In this document: piece after piece, positions 25,194 through 37,534 of the stretch
Layout: every line of letters begins with the position of its first letter
Position numbering within the stretch: the first letter of the stretch is position 1
Assembly: GCA_025267735.1 (NCBI GenBank)
Contig: CM046296.1
Coordinates: 22,904,464 to 22,968,463 of the forward strand
Direction of reading: 5' to 3'
DNA from: Mactra quadrangularis
Taxonomy: Eukaryota; Mollusca; Bivalvia; Venerida; Mactridae
Length of the DNA: 64,000 nucleotides
Program-made: the position numbers and the translations under genes
Notes under the pieces: model-generated
Told to the model about the DNA's origin: nothing
What the model saw: the letters and a program-made list of their open reading frames with translations, nothing else
The model's database searches: none

Positions 25194-25834
25194 ATGCAGG
25201 CTTCTACGTCGAATACCAGTACGTCTTCAGATACCAGCAGTTGTGATGTTAATCTTCAGTCTAGTCCCGTTGCTACTGACGCCGGAGATCGTCCAAAAAA
25301 GTTAGAAAATATAATAATACAGATTGGGAAAAAATATTTAGTTGGTTGGCTTTCGATGAAAAAACGAACTCAATGTACTGTACTCTCTGTTCTGACGCCA
25401 AAAAGATAAATGGAATGGTAAAAAGTGCACAATGCACAAACTTTCAGCAATCAACCGTAGTTCGGCATTCTTCACTCCCTGAACATAAAATGCTTGTACA
25501 GGCGCCTAATTTACAAAAGGATTTTGAATCTACACGTCAGAAACAGGACTCGAAACATGATGCAGCTGTTAAAATTTTATTTAAAGCTTTGCACTGGCTG
25601 GTAACTGAAGACATAGCTTTAGATAAATTTAAGTCCTTAGTAGAATATGGCTGCAAGAAGATAAAAGCTTTGTGTGAATTTTATGGATCCCCACAAAACT
25701 CAACCTGGTTAGAGGATGGTGAACAAATGTCTAAAACATCTCAGCCACTTATATCTGTGAAAACCATGCTAGAGTGGCAACTATTGAAAAAAGTAGTTAT
25801 TGCTGAAATTCAATGCATCAGCTTTGGACTCTGA
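25194..25834 (+). pseudogene. N-terminal part of ZNF862/hAT transposase remnant
   Basis: Starts MQASTSNTSTSSDTSSCD, shifts frame near 25320, and continues DWEKIFSWLAFDEKTNSMYC, TLCSDAKKINGMVKSAQCTN, FQQSTVVRHSSLPEHK. This is the TTF-type zinc-finger region (C-x2-C…H…H) of ZNF862/KIAA1586-type proteins. It then runs through FESTRQKQDSKHDAAVKILF and VEYGCK. The central transposase core (RNase-H-like DDE domain) is absent. One frameshift lies upstream, another at the junction near 25815. Confidence 0.8.
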
Positions 25835-26118
25835 TTGTTAAATATCACCCAGAATTCCCAAATCTTACTATTCTGTCTAAACTGGCCTTAACTTCAAGTG
25901 TTCACACTGCTGGGTGTGAACGTGGATTTTCTGTACAAAACAGAATACTGACTACCTTTAAAAATAGGCTGACCACAGACACCCAGCAAAAACTTATGTT
26001 GGTGAAGCTTGACTCACACAGTAGGGTGTCTTTTAATTTTGACTTGGCAATAAATAAATGGAAACAAACCAAAGAGAGGAGATTATATAAACTGAATTTA
26101 AAAGGATCAAAACAGTAA
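25813..26118 (+). pseudogene. hAT C-terminal dimerisation domain remnant
   Basis: Encodes LSKLALTSSVHTAGCERGFS, then VQNRILTTFKNRLTTDTQQ and LMLVKL. The SxxCERGFSxxNxIxxxxRNxL pattern is the hAT dimerisation domain (hATC), and its start is preserved. It lies in a different frame from the N-terminal part. KxRLTTDTQQKLMLV is typical of ZNF862-like copies. Confidence 0.88.
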
Positions 26119-26835
26119 CTACAGTTACTAGTTTTATTTCATAAGTACTGCTATCATAACTACTGTTTTAATCATTATAAAAGTTCAATTCATATATTCT
26201 CCTCTAATTTTCTAAGATATGATAATTGTGCTTATCATATGAAATAAACTATTATCACTTTTAAATGCGTTATGTTTCTTTTTCATCCACAGCATTTAGT
26301 TTTATATTTGGCCAATTGGGACTCGTTCGTTTAATTTGGGACTCATAGATTTATAGCTCAGCGAGTCCTGGGACCCATAATTATAAAATTGTAACAAAAT
26401 CACTGGAGACATGACTTTTTTTGAGTCTCAGATATCATTTAATATCAATATTGCAATCCTACCGTTAGATTTGAGCAAACAAATCAAGTTTAATCACCAA
26501 ATAGTAGTTCTTACTTGAAAATAGCGGTTGCTATGGAAACGGTCTTTACATACATAAATAGTACTTCTGTCATAAAAATAATTTTGAATATGATAGAGAC
26601 CTTCCTGAAATCTTTTGTAAAAAATAAATGTATTATTTCTCCAAAATAAGGTTTGGAAATTAAAAGATATGCATGCAATTGAAAAAATCGATATTTTTCT
26701 GCATTTTTTATGTTTTTCGGCTTATTTCATGAACTAAACTGTATTTTAGCGGATAGTTGTACATATATTTCTAAAGGTCAGTGCCTCAGCTTTGATTTGA
26801 CACTAATTATATAATTCTAGCTTAATTATTTGTAG

Positions 26836-28467
26836 TGATGTACCGATGATCGGAAAACATCGATTAGCGGCGTGTTGAAGCTCCCGATTATGATGATCGA
26901 TTAAATTTAGTCAAAATCGATCATCAACATGAAATTGTCTCGGTGCCTTTCGGTACCGAATACGCTTTTATATGCAGCGCTTTTCGGCAGGACTCGCGCT
27001 GCCGATCGCCAATTGATCCATTGGCGACAATTTATAAAATTTGGCTCAAATAAAAAGCCGGATGTATGTTGTCTTATAATTTATCATCGCAAGTCTTGTG
27101 TCAGGCTCTAAAATTAGCTATCATTAACACTAGGTGTTCGCATATACAATCAACAAAGTGACACTTTTATGATCCAATTATTATAAATTACGTAATACAC
27201 CTTGATCAATTAAACCCATATCGGGGTCGTGTTTAACGCCCATATTGGCCGTACAATCTCCGTAATAGTGATCGTTTTTTGTTTAAAAAAATCAATTGAC
27301 AGCAAATTTCGACTTTTTGTGTGTGCATAGAACATGTATACAACTTGTAAAATAATATTTACAAAAAGTTCGGAAGCAGAAACGAATAATTTGATGAAAA
27401 TGAATTTCTTAAGATCTATTCTTTTTAAACAAAGAAAGGTCAAAATTGATGACATTATAAACACGTTTTCCAAAAATAACAAGGTCACATAGCACTTCCT
27501 ATTTTAACAAAGCTAACATTCTTACACATCAAGTTTGCAAAGGGTAATTTAACAATTAGCTGGTAAGTAGGATAATTATCACAATTATTTCTAAATAATT
27601 GTGAAAATTTCAGTTTTAACTGTAATAACATTTAGTCTGATAGGCCTTATTATTTGGGTTTTTCAACCGTTGATCGTATTATCAACAAGTATTTATTTGT
27701 TGATATTTTTTGTGTTATGATTCTGCCAAGAACGTGCCCTTGCGTCATTGCTGCGCAAGAGCCGAATGTCGCATAATTATTAAAAAACATGCGCTATCGT
27801 CAAAATTCAATCAGCGAAATTCGTATTTGCTAGCGTTTTAAATATACAAATTTGAGTGTTCGTTTACAACGCAATAATCAAATGAATAGGACAACTAGAT
27901 TAAATGCTTGGTGACGTACAGAACCTACGTCGATCCACGTTATTTCACTGAGAGTCTTAATCATTTTCGTGGGTCGCGAAAATACGTTACAATTGCATTT
28001 TCACGTGTAAATTTCTTTTTCATCATCAATAATGTACACTGCTTTATAAGAATACAAGTACATAATTAATTTTACCAGAAATGTTATGTTATGTCTGAAT
28101 TGTTAACAATATTAATAATAATGTCAGTTATGTTTATGTCATCCATAGGCATTGGTTCTATTTCTAGAACATCAATTTTAACCATTTTTGTTTTAATGCT
28201 TATGTATAGTACAAATCAAAGCACACAAAACATGCTGATAGTGGGGATCAAAAGGTGCTGTATTATCTGATTATATCTATGACATTTGGCTTTCAACAGA
28301 CATGTGAAAGGGCTTCAGTGCACAAAATGCTATTAAAACATATAGAAATATGCTGTCCTTAATAGACAAAAGCATAGAATTATTGCCATTGAACATGTAT
28401 TTTCATAGAGAACTAGGCATGTTAAGCTATTCATATCATCATCCAATGAGACAAGAAAACAAGGGGG
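26836..28467. mobile_element. Insertion in right palindrome arm (hAT-like pieces)
   Basis: Starts TAGTGATGTACCGATGATCG, a common hAT-type terminus. At 26988 a second terminus CAGGACTCGCGCTGCCGATC matches the left end of the element at 38614. The region to 28467 lacks the corresponding right ends and has no clear coding sequence. Confidence 0.45.
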
Positions 28468-28930
28468 TTGCCATGGAAACTATGACATTTCAGGTAGTGC
28501 ACAAGAGTTTATTTTTGAGACCAACGCAGATTCTGATTCAGTGGACCCTAAGGAACAATTTAGCATAGGTGGCAAAAAGTCTAGAAGGGGGTGCACGGTG
28601 GAACCCTCTGGCCCCCGTACTATAAGGATTTCACAATTATGACAACAAACCAGAATTTTCGAAAGTTCTATTAAAAACAAGTTGTTTTTTATCAATACCA
28701 ATGTAAACTCTTTCATATAATTCTTGACTCGCCGCCTAGTACAAGTTAACCTTTACAAATATTCCTACTGAAGTCAACAACAAGGTAGATTTTGTATGCG
28801 ACTTAATCCATTTCCCTTGCCAGTCACTATCAAAAACATACTGATAACCACTACCAAAGCTAGTTGCTTAATCAATAACATCACAGAATGAAGTGGAAGA
28901 CTTCAAACATATAACAAAATGTTGACATAC

Positions 28931-29010
28931 CCTTTTACTTTATATTGTGATTGGACATCATTAGCTGTAGCATCCATCTTTGCAATAACAACCATAGATT
29001 CATCAGCAAG
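28931..29010 (-). pseudogene. PDIA3: PDIA3-like exon, a' domain (VVIAKMDATANDV)
   Basis: Acceptor TTTTTCAG, donor GTATGTC. Open in the expected frame: LADESMVVIAKMDATANDV, then QSQYKVKG. KMDATANDV is a signature of the ERp57 a' domain. Undamaged by itself. The intron upstream of it (29011-42558) holds the giant foldback element. Confidence 0.88.
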
Positions 29011-29544
29011 CTGAAAAATAAATAACATTGGTCTTGATCTCTGGATCTGAGATTTTAACCTAATCTAACCCTTTTTTCTTAACTGTCATAGCTTGAATAA
29101 TTTATATTGAATTTTTATACTGGCAAACTCATTGTTAACTTATTGAAATATCTGAACTAAAACCTATCACACCACATAAGCAGCTAAATGGATCATAATA
29201 CACACTTTCGGAAAATCATGAATAAATGAATTAAATGTGATATTATTCATGTTTTGACAGTTGAGAAAAGACAAACTACATCAAAGAAACAACCTTGCCA
29301 GTGGCTGGCAAATGTTATACTTGATAGAGAGGTATGCAGCAGAATGACTCTAAATAAAGATAATTCCTAACTTAGCCCCACAACAGTATATAGGTCAAAC
29401 ATCCATAACTGATGAAAATTGCTTATTTTATTAATGCATACTTGCTGATAATTTTGTCTTAAACTATAATAACATAATGAATTGGACTAGTGAGCAAGAA
29501 ATTTTAAGTAGATGACTGTTGTTATGTTCTGCTGTTATGTTACT

Positions 29545-29613
29545 TAATTATCAAAATGGGAGTAATTTAAAAACAACACTGAGATTCCTGGTCAGTACAA
29601 GATATATCAATAT
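29545..29613 (+). repeat. Left member of a 69-bp direct repeat
   Basis: TAATTATCAAAATGGGAG…AGATATATCAATAT abuts the left terminus of the Harbinger-like MITE at 29614. About 88% identical to 42474-42543, which abuts the right terminus at 42473. Far longer than a normal target duplication. Confidence 0.75.
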
Positions 29614-29651
29614 GGAACTTTAGTCAGTTATTTCCCCTTGTATACTCTTCA

Positions 29652-30060
29652 AATACAATCTCCGTAAACAGAGATCCTGTACTACTCGTGTTGTCGTACA
29701 GGATCTCTACTTAGTCAATGCAAGGTCACGTCGAGATGAACTTTGTGTCGACCAATCAATGCGTAGCTTTCATCTAGACGAAAACACTATTAATCACATT
29801 CTGATTTCGTAATTTCTATTTTTAGACCAAGGTTTGCGTGCAAATTCAACAGCGGTATTATTCACAGTCTGCGATTGGGTGGCTCATTTCAAATTGCGTG
29901 ACGTAGACGATGTAAACAAGTTATGTATCATAACAATTTTGTCATGAATATTATGATGAGAAAAGGTCACCTGAACGTGACCTTCGTTTGGAAAAGGCCA
30001 GATCTAAATTAGCGAGTAGTTCTATGCGAGCGGTAGATCGGGTTTTAATCAGATTGCTTC
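29652..30060 (+). mobile_element. Mutator-like MITE, copy 1, 9-bp duplication
   Basis: Begins CAATCTCCGTAAACAGAGAT and ends TTTTAATCAGATTG; flanked by CTTCAAATA on both sides. The empty site TACTCTTCAAATAGGTAGG is preserved at 50174 in another copy of the host MITE, which proves insertion. Internally contains AGGTCACCTGAACGTGACCT-like inverted sequence. Confidence 0.85.
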
Positions 30061-30279
30061 AAATAGGTAGGTCCAATTAGTTGAATTACTCGGATTTTAC
30101 CCTTACTTTTCAATGACTATGTGCAAAACTTAATCTTGAAAAAATTTTTTGTGAATGTTTCAATTTGTTTGAAAATCATGCTAAATATTGTTAGGGTTAA
30201 GAACTATCTAAATTTTATCACTTCTGTTAATATCTTAATTAATAAGGGACAGGTGTATTCCCCGGACCCACCTATACAT

Positions 30280-30900
30280 TTAACTAATTTGGGAACGATT
30301 ACATGGATCCACCCCTTAACTTTCTTAATAATGAATATATTTCTAAGATTAAGGTATCGTTGGAAAGATGAGACAATATGCTTTCCGAAAATGTAATCAA
30401 AATAAAAATCCGATGGTGATAAAGATATATATTTATTTAAGTTGAATATGACTCATTTTTCATCGATATTTTACCCCAAAAATATCGCAAAGATTCCATG
30501 GACCCACCCCTTATTTTTTTTTATTTCTCAACATATTTTAAACAAATTTACATCATTTGAATGCTAAGGTAATGTAGTTTTTAAATCTGTTTTACTTTTG
30601 ATATTTAACAGATATTTAACCCAAAAAATATCGTAAGGATTCGATGGACCCACCCCTTAACTTTTTTGTTACTCAATTTATTTCTTAAAACTTGTTAACA
30701 TTTCAAAGCTTAGATAATGTGTTTTTCGCGTATGCTTTAAATTTTAAAATCAGATAATTAAAATAAAAACTAGGCTTGTTTAAAGTTAGGTGTATTCTTT
30801 CCTATTTTTCGCGCATATTTTTTTTTGGAGTAAATGGACCCATCTTTTATTCTATTTCTAATTTATGCATATTTATAAATAATATATCATTTTTTTAAAG
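30280..30900 (+). repeat. Minisatellite in left foldback arm
   Basis: Units of about 150-200 bp, each with a GGACCCACCCCTTA block (30296, 30497, 30643, diverged at 30834), followed by TTTTTATTTCT…AAGCTTAGATAATGT. The same units are inverted in 41440-42320. Confidence 0.8.
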
Positions 30901-31039
30901 CTAGGAGAAAGAATTTTTCAGAAATGTTACGATGAACGAAATCGGACTACTACTCATGGAGTTGTATACATTTCAACACAACCATGTTCAATTCAAAAAC
31001 ATGACAATTATCGCTTATCATCCTGCATGGTCAATATCC

Positions 31040-32010
31040 TATACTAGTCCGGTATATAAACTACAAAAATCGACTGAACCGTGCATGGAATGATGTAGAA
31101 AATGTTTTTCCATTTTCTTGAAGCTAAGACATTGTAGTTTACGAAACTGGATGATGCCACTTCGGCACTCTTGGGCAACTCCCAAAATTCAAGATGGCGG
31201 ATAAAAGCTGATTATTGTATAATAAATCAATCATTACCACAGTCTGATCATTTAAATAGCTGAAATTGGTCTAACATTATCTGCAATTTTATTTCATGCA
31301 ATTTTGGTACCCCTCGTTTAGTATCCGATCCAAGATGGCGGACAAAATGGCGGATAAAAGCTACATTTGTCGGGAATATCAACCGCAATGAGCAGAATTG
31401 TACATAGAGGTATTTCAAAAAAGTTTTAATGCATTTTTGAAGTAATAACTCTTGAGTTTAGTTTATAAAACTGGTTGATGCCACACTAGCATCATTGGGC
31501 AATTTCCATAATGCAAGATGGCGGCTAGAATGGCGTAAATAACTAACTGTCGGGTATATATTAGTCCGGTATATAAACTACACAAATCAATTTAACCGTG
31601 CATGGAAGGATGTAAAAAATGTCTTTGCATTTTCTTGAAGCTAAGACATCGTAGTTTACGAAACTGGATGATGTCACTCCGGCACTCTTGGGCAACTCCC
31701 AAAATTCAAGATGGCGGACAAAATGGCGGATGAAAGCTGATTAATGTACATGTATAATAAATCCATCCTTATCACAGTCTAATTTTAAATAGCTGAAATT
31801 AGTCTAACATTATCTGCAATTTTATTTATTTTTGCAATTTTGGTACCCCTCGTTTATAATCCAATCCAAGATGGCGGACAAAATGGCGGATAAAAACTAC
31901 ACAAAATGATTTCAATGCATTTTATTTCGTAGTTAATCCTTTTTTGTTTATGTAACCGATTGATGCCATATTGGTATTCTTGGATAACTTTAAGAATTAA
32001 AGATGGTGGT
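31040..32010 (+). repeat. 517-bp tandem duplication with AAGATGGCGG sites
   Basis: GGTATATAAACTACA occurs at 31052 and 31569, and following sequence repeats with about 90% identity to about 31920. CAAGATGGCGG occurs near 31191, 31332, 31515, 31708 and 31868, often followed by ACAAAATGGCGG. The inverted version with CCGCCATTTTG / CCGCCATCTTGG lies at 34600-34970. Confidence 0.8.
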
Positions 32011-33960
32011 CAAAATGAATGATTAGAGTTTAAAAATTAATTTCTATTCACATTGAAAGACATAACTCCTAACTAATGGGTATACAGCATTATGTTTAGG
32101 TTTTTATATCTCTTGGTCTTGCGAATATCAAATCGTTGATACTTGTTAGCGTGTCAGTTGACTCTGGAAGCAAATTGTTTCTAAGATGGCAATTTAGACA
32201 CACTATTCTGATAAAATTTAATTCATAGAACAACATATGCTGTGATATCCTTAGAATAGCGACCACTTTCCCAATATGTTTGCCACTTCAACAATTATCA
32301 ATATGTATTTAAAGGAGGTTATAAAAAAGAAAAAAACAACTAATGACATTGTAAGTATTGTGTGCATGTTCTATTATCTTTCAAGAGTATATTTATGCCA
32401 AAGCAATTGATAGAAATTCTGTTGACATTGTAACACATTTTGATAGTAAATAAGAGAAATTGCAATAGGATCATTTCAAGTACGATCTAGACATCAGATA
32501 TCACAACTGAATCATGAATGTTCTTTATTTCATTGTAAATGACTCTGGCCATTGATAAAAAAATGGAAAAATAACAAAAGCACATTTCCATCAAAAGTGT
32601 TTAGTAGAATTTGGTTTTATTTACAAGGATTGAGAGAAATAACGTGGCGTAGATGCCAATTCTTATTATAAGCGTATACACTGCTATTTGAACCCAGTGT
32701 CTAGCTCTTGATTTAGCAAATAGTGTTACACTGTGCGAGATGGTGGTTTTAAGGGATTCATTAATTACAAAACACGGCCAAGTAGAATATTAAAAAATGT
32801 ATTGTTTCACTTGACACTAAATACATGTATCTTGAAAGAACACATAACAGATCTGATGCATCAGTGCCAAAAGTTTAAACATGTCTGATTACTAAACACA
32901 TTTGGAGTATATTCACAATCAACTGCAAAGACTACCCCAAAGAAGAATGGTACGTTGAGACAACTTAATTGTCATCTCGTATGTAATATTTAAATATGTT
33001 CCACTCCAAACATTATAGGCGATGCATTGCAAGATATGGTGATTCTTCATTTTTTCGGTAACATTACATATATGTTTAATCGCATAAACCTTTAAGACTT
33101 GGCACGACATGCACAGACAAGAAAATTGTTCAACAAATGATCACTTCTGCTGCAATTTGCTGAGCACCAAAAATATCTGACGACATTGGTGTGCTGATAT
33201 TCTTTTGAGATATATATCTTGTTGGAGTGACACTATAACAATGCGGTCAATTGACATTCGTTCAAAATGTAATGTTACAAGTCAGTCAGTTTTTGACAAT
33301 GTAAAGAAGGTACACTATTAGCATGGGTTAAAAATATGCTTTTAAAGCTAGTTCACATATTCTACATCAAAAGTGAAGACATTTATGATATCTTTTGGCG
33401 ATAAGCTAGTACCCGCTTGGATACTTTCTAAAGATAATAATCATTAATATGTTTAGTTTACCATTGCAAATGCTTAGAGTGTTGAGTTCAAAATACTCTG
33501 TCAACAATAATTTGTGTCATCACTTGAACATGTTGTTATTAACATATAAAACGACCAGAGAAATTGTGCTATCGTCATGTAATATTATTAGACAGAAGCA
33601 AACTTAAACATTTAAGCACATATTCTAATTAAGTCAAGTTTAGTCAAGTCAGACTGTATTATTGTTTGTGTAAAGATATTGATAGAGCTCAGTCAATTAG
33701 TTTCTTCCTCGTTTTTTGGCACATGCTTATTTTGCTATTGACATGTTTCAGTTTATTTTCACTGCATCGAAATATTTCAACTAAAAGGATTATAAGCTTT
33801 TCAAATATCCACACATATTGCAATCTTAAACAAAATGATAGCACTTCATAATAATCCTAAATTAAATTGTCTACTGTAAATTGTATATTAACCCAATTTT
33901 ATTTCTCGTTTTTCTTTATTTAAATGGTTTATATTTTGGAAATTAAATTAGTTTGTCCAT
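32011..33960. other. Centre (loop) of the foldback element
   Basis: Unique-looking AT-rich sequence between the AAGATGGCGG arms. No open frame with recognisable domain, no transposase motif. Confidence 0.5.
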
Positions 33961-33963
33961 CAC

Positions 33964-34046
33964 AATTCGAGGGTTGTCCGCAAGACTGTAATAAGTACAT
34001 TGCGTTGAAGAGCTAGAATCTTGCGGGCAACCCTTTGAATTATTTA
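33964..34046. repeat. Hairpin, 22-bp stem
   Basis: AATTCGAGGGTTGTCCGCAAG pairs with CTTGCGGGCAACCCTTTGAAT around a loop of about 33 nt. Could be a tiny MITE or a transcribed hairpin. Confidence 0.55.
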
Positions 34047-34231
34047 TCAAATTTCCATTTCATTTAAACCTCGGCTTTTAGGAGATTCAGGCATTTTGAT
34101 TGCTTCCGAATCTCATAGTGACCGAGTTTTCTCATGAAGGCCGTGTTTCTTTCTTCCACAAAAATGCCGCCATTTTAAATGTTGGTACAATCTGAGCGTT
34201 TTTTATTGGGACCCTATCTGCGATAATGGTG

Positions 34232-34372
34232 AATTAAGTGTTTTCATAATGGCCTGTATTCGGCTGAAGACAGTCATTATTAACCGAGGCCACAGGCAAA
34301 GGCTAATATGACTGTTTTCAGCCAAATAACTAGGCCAGTATGAAAACACTTCATTATTTACAATACATTATT
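34232..34372. repeat. Palindromic element, about 57-bp arms
   Basis: Arms share AAGTGTTTTCATA, TGGCCT, GGCTGAA and ACAGTCAT in inverted order around a short loop containing CCGAGGCCACAGG. Typical small foldback MITE layout. Confidence 0.65.
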
Positions 34373-34589
34373 GCAAAAAATTGAACTGGTTGAATTTGCT
34401 TCGTAATCGTAATCTTTGACCCCACCTTGAATCTTGAGTTGCAATAGATTATCAGGTGGGATTAACTAGTTTTACAAACTTGAGAGTTTATAAAGATTCA
34501 AAAAATCATATAACAAACATTGAAACTTAAACCCAAATGTGTTTGGTTCCGTCCATGTATGTACTCGTATATTATGTACTGAACTATTA

Positions 34590-35105
34590 GATCATATCGG
34601 CCATTTTAGCCGCCATTTTGGATTTATAATTGTTAATAATTAATTATGACTATGTGAAATCAATCGGTTTCTTTAATAACATGAACTATTCTATAAGTAA
34701 ATAAATTTCTACAGCACTCAGTCTCTTTCTGCCAGTTTGTTCTTTAGATACTGAGAAAATAGCCTTTACCCGCCATTTTGATCGCCATTTTGTCCGCCAT
34801 TTTGTATTTAAAAGTTTGTATAAGAATTACAAAATTTAACCAACTCGATCTGTAAATGTTGAAATCACTTTTGTCCTTCATTTTAAGACCATAATGTGTA
34901 AAAATACATTTTGCATGTATAATTTAGCCTCTAGCCGCCATCTTGGTCGCCATCTTGGATTCTGGGAGTTGCCCAAAGATGACAAAGTGGCATCAATCGG
35001 ATTTGGAATCAGTAAGACCATGTCTACCAATAAATTGAATAACATTTTCTACATCATTTCGTGCAAGGTCATCCTTGGTGTTGGCCGGACTATACTATTT
35101 TTTTA
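34590..35105 (-). repeat. Right-arm copy of the AAGATGGCGG array
   Basis: Contains CCGCCATTTTG at 34610, 34770-34805 and CCGCCATCTTGG at 34935. It then follows the left arm in reverse: GGGAGTTGCCCAAAGATGAC, GTGGCATCAATCGG, ATTTTCTACATCATT, CGTGCAAGGTCAT. Confidence 0.75.
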
Positions 35106-36351
35106 AAACAAGCTCTTTATAATTTTGAAATTGGGTTACAATAAACTAACTTATAAGCATTTGAATAGCACACTGTCATGCGCTGATGTTCTCAGTTACG
35201 ATTTTAATTTACTTTTTATAGAAGTCATTGTCAAGTCCATCTTTTAAAATGAATGAACAAGATTATTGCTTATCGCACAGTGTAATTCGTACGATTATTT
35301 ATTATAGTATACGTGCATTTGAATTGAACTCGGCTGTAGCGCGCATTTTCATTGTAGGCCTACTGAACAACAATGAAGACATATAATATTATCAAGTTGT
35401 CCTCAATCACAATCACATAAACTTGAAGGATGGGAATTAAGTCAATTATGTACCATAAAAATGAAGCGGGGTATTTAATGAAACGATAAAATTTTGTATT
35501 TAAACATTATATTTGTCATGGAATCAGATGTTATTTCAATTCAAATACATATTGCTTCAATGAGTAAGGTACATACTTCTGATATGATAGCACGGTAGAT
35601 GTATCAGGGCAATTTATTAATAGTCTTTCAATTGGCTTAGCACTTCATTTTAAGTGAATTTTTCGCACAATTATCGACATCAAAGTGTCATGTATCAATT
35701 AAAATAATTACATGCTATCAACTATCCGGCGGTATTTAATGCGTTGCATTAATCTTTTCTTGTTATAATTAGAAACAGCAGCACATTTGATGACGTAAAG
35801 CTGGATATTTTATGGAATGTTATTAATCGTTGTAATGTTGTTGTGTCAATTAGCCGAGTTGATTAAATCAATGACCTTATAGCCTTGATTAAATCAGTGT
35901 ATTTTGCATTGTTCTGATAAGACAGTTAAATGTGCTGTACATTTGATAATAGAATTAAAGTACGCGATGATACTAACTACAATTTTAATTGATATGACAT
36001 CTTAACAGTTGTTAAAGACAATGCATTAGAGTTCTTAACTTGATTCACATACTTTACAGTTAAATATGTTCTGTCATTGGTCATTTTTTCACAAAATATA
36101 GGTATAAATTTTTAATGTTATTATATAATTTTGCCTTTTTTATACGATTTTAACGTTTATTTAAACATTACATGGTCAACATTGTTTAACTAATATTATA
36201 GATTTGCGAAATAGCGGTCTTTTAAAACAAGATAAAAATGGTACTATAATGGAAAATAATAGACGTAGTAAATTATTTATGTGACCTCGGAATGGTCTTA
36301 AATTATACAGGTACAGTTTTTTTACGCCAAACCTCTTTAAATGGAAAAAAA
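35106..36351. other. Foldback interior, no gene seen
   Basis: AT-rich; no exon, repeat termini or RNA gene recognised. Confidence 0.4.
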
Positions 36352-36606
36352 AACAAGTAAATCTGTGAGCTAATGCTCACTAGTGATACCCCCGCCAAAA
36401 TCTAAAAATATGCGACAAACAGGAAGTAGATGAGCAAGGAGCATGAAATCGCTTTACACCACATGGGACTATGGGATGAAGCAATATGCAAAGTATTAGG
36501 CTGCTGCATGTTATAGTTGCTGAGAAAAATATGACGGAAATTTTGTAACGGACAGACAAGGGTAAAACAGTATACCCCCCCTCTTCTTCGAAGCGGGGGT
36601 ATATTA
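36352..36606 (+). mobile_element. Short Helitron-like element, copy 1
   Basis: Opens AACAAGTAAATCTGTGAGC with a perfect GTGAGC-TAAT-GCTCAC hairpin and ends with a TATACCCCC…GGGGGTATA hairpin. Nearly identical to 39548-39806, so both are recent. Confidence 0.75.
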
Positions 36607-37534
36607 AAGGCTTTAAATGTTTTATTGAATATGTTCAAGGTTTTTTATGAAATGAGATAATAAAATAATTTGTATTTTGTAATGTATTGTATTATTCTGT
36701 TCTGATCCGTTTATTAAACCACGTGTCAAGTGTGCTATCCTTAATTACATTCTTCAGTGATTACGTTCACAGTTCATAAGTCATATGCATATTTGACACT
36801 TATCAAAGATTAGTAAAAAAGGTGTCATAATTATAATAGTATAATAATCAACACGTGTCGTGTTAAATTCCAGTTTGTGGTATTTTGCATATTGATTGAT
36901 TAATTTTATTAGCTCCTAGATTGATATATCGAAACAACTTTAGAAAAATCGTAAATTTTGATATAAAATGGTTTTATTAGTATAATCATAAGATAGCTTT
37001 TAGCTCTTAGTACTTCATTCTTTTCTGTCCAAAAATATATTGGAATTTATTGCAATGTCTTGTTAATAATGCCATAGTACCTTTCCCAAAAATTTCAAAA
37101 ATGCACAAAATGCCAAAGAGTGCACCAAAAAAATAAAAAAATATTAAAGTTGTATTGTTCGTGCAGAATACCGGATAAAGTTGACAATTTAATACAGACT
37201 GAAAATAAAACTTGCAGAACAAAATGGTTTCACGAGCAATGCGTTGAGAAAACTGAAGGAACTTATTTATGCAGTGTGTGTTCGTGGTAAATTCAATACT
37301 TATGTGCAATGTTTATTCGGCATTAATTACATCTGAAGCTATTGTTTGTAAACATACTATTCTCCACATTTCAATGTTTGAGAAAAACGTTATTATTGTT
37401 GATCATTTTTGTAACAATGTGCCACTTATGCACTTATGACAATGTAGTCATGAAAAATATTAAGATAAATATTATTGTATTAAATGTATATTTAATTCTC
37501 CGTGACGCATACATTAACCCAATTTATCTAATAA
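36607..37534. other. No gene or named repeat seen
   Basis: AT-rich DNA inside the foldback element; short open frames with no recognised motif. Confidence 0.4.

Larger units (their letters stand above)
24840..26404 (+). mobile_element. Deleted hAT transposon, ZNF862-like
   Basis: Inverted ends AGTGATTTTTTTA and TAACAAAATCACT. Flanks AAAGACAC and GGAGACAT are a diverged duplication; the unoccupied site (TTAGACATG sense) is in the left palindrome arm near 19973. It carries the coding remnants at 25194-26118 and little else, so a large internal part of a full hAT gene is missing. Confidence 0.7.
19365..28640. mobile_element. Large interrupted palindrome (foldback element)
   Basis: The left arm 19365-20240 is present inverted on the right in pieces: 24600-24838, 26406-26835 and 28468-28640. 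Breaks in the right arm coincide with later insertions (hAT element 24840-26404; a second insertion 26836 to about 28467). Arm identity by eye is high (roughly 90%). The outermost part encodes DPKEQFSIGGKKSRGGCTV on one strand in both arms; I do not recognise it. The loop holds the LINE. No target duplication seen. Confidence 0.75.

Noticed and set aside
31040..32010. CRISPR-like repeat array
   Set aside because: Units are long, irregular and in a eukaryotic foldback arm; no short identical repeats with unique spacers.
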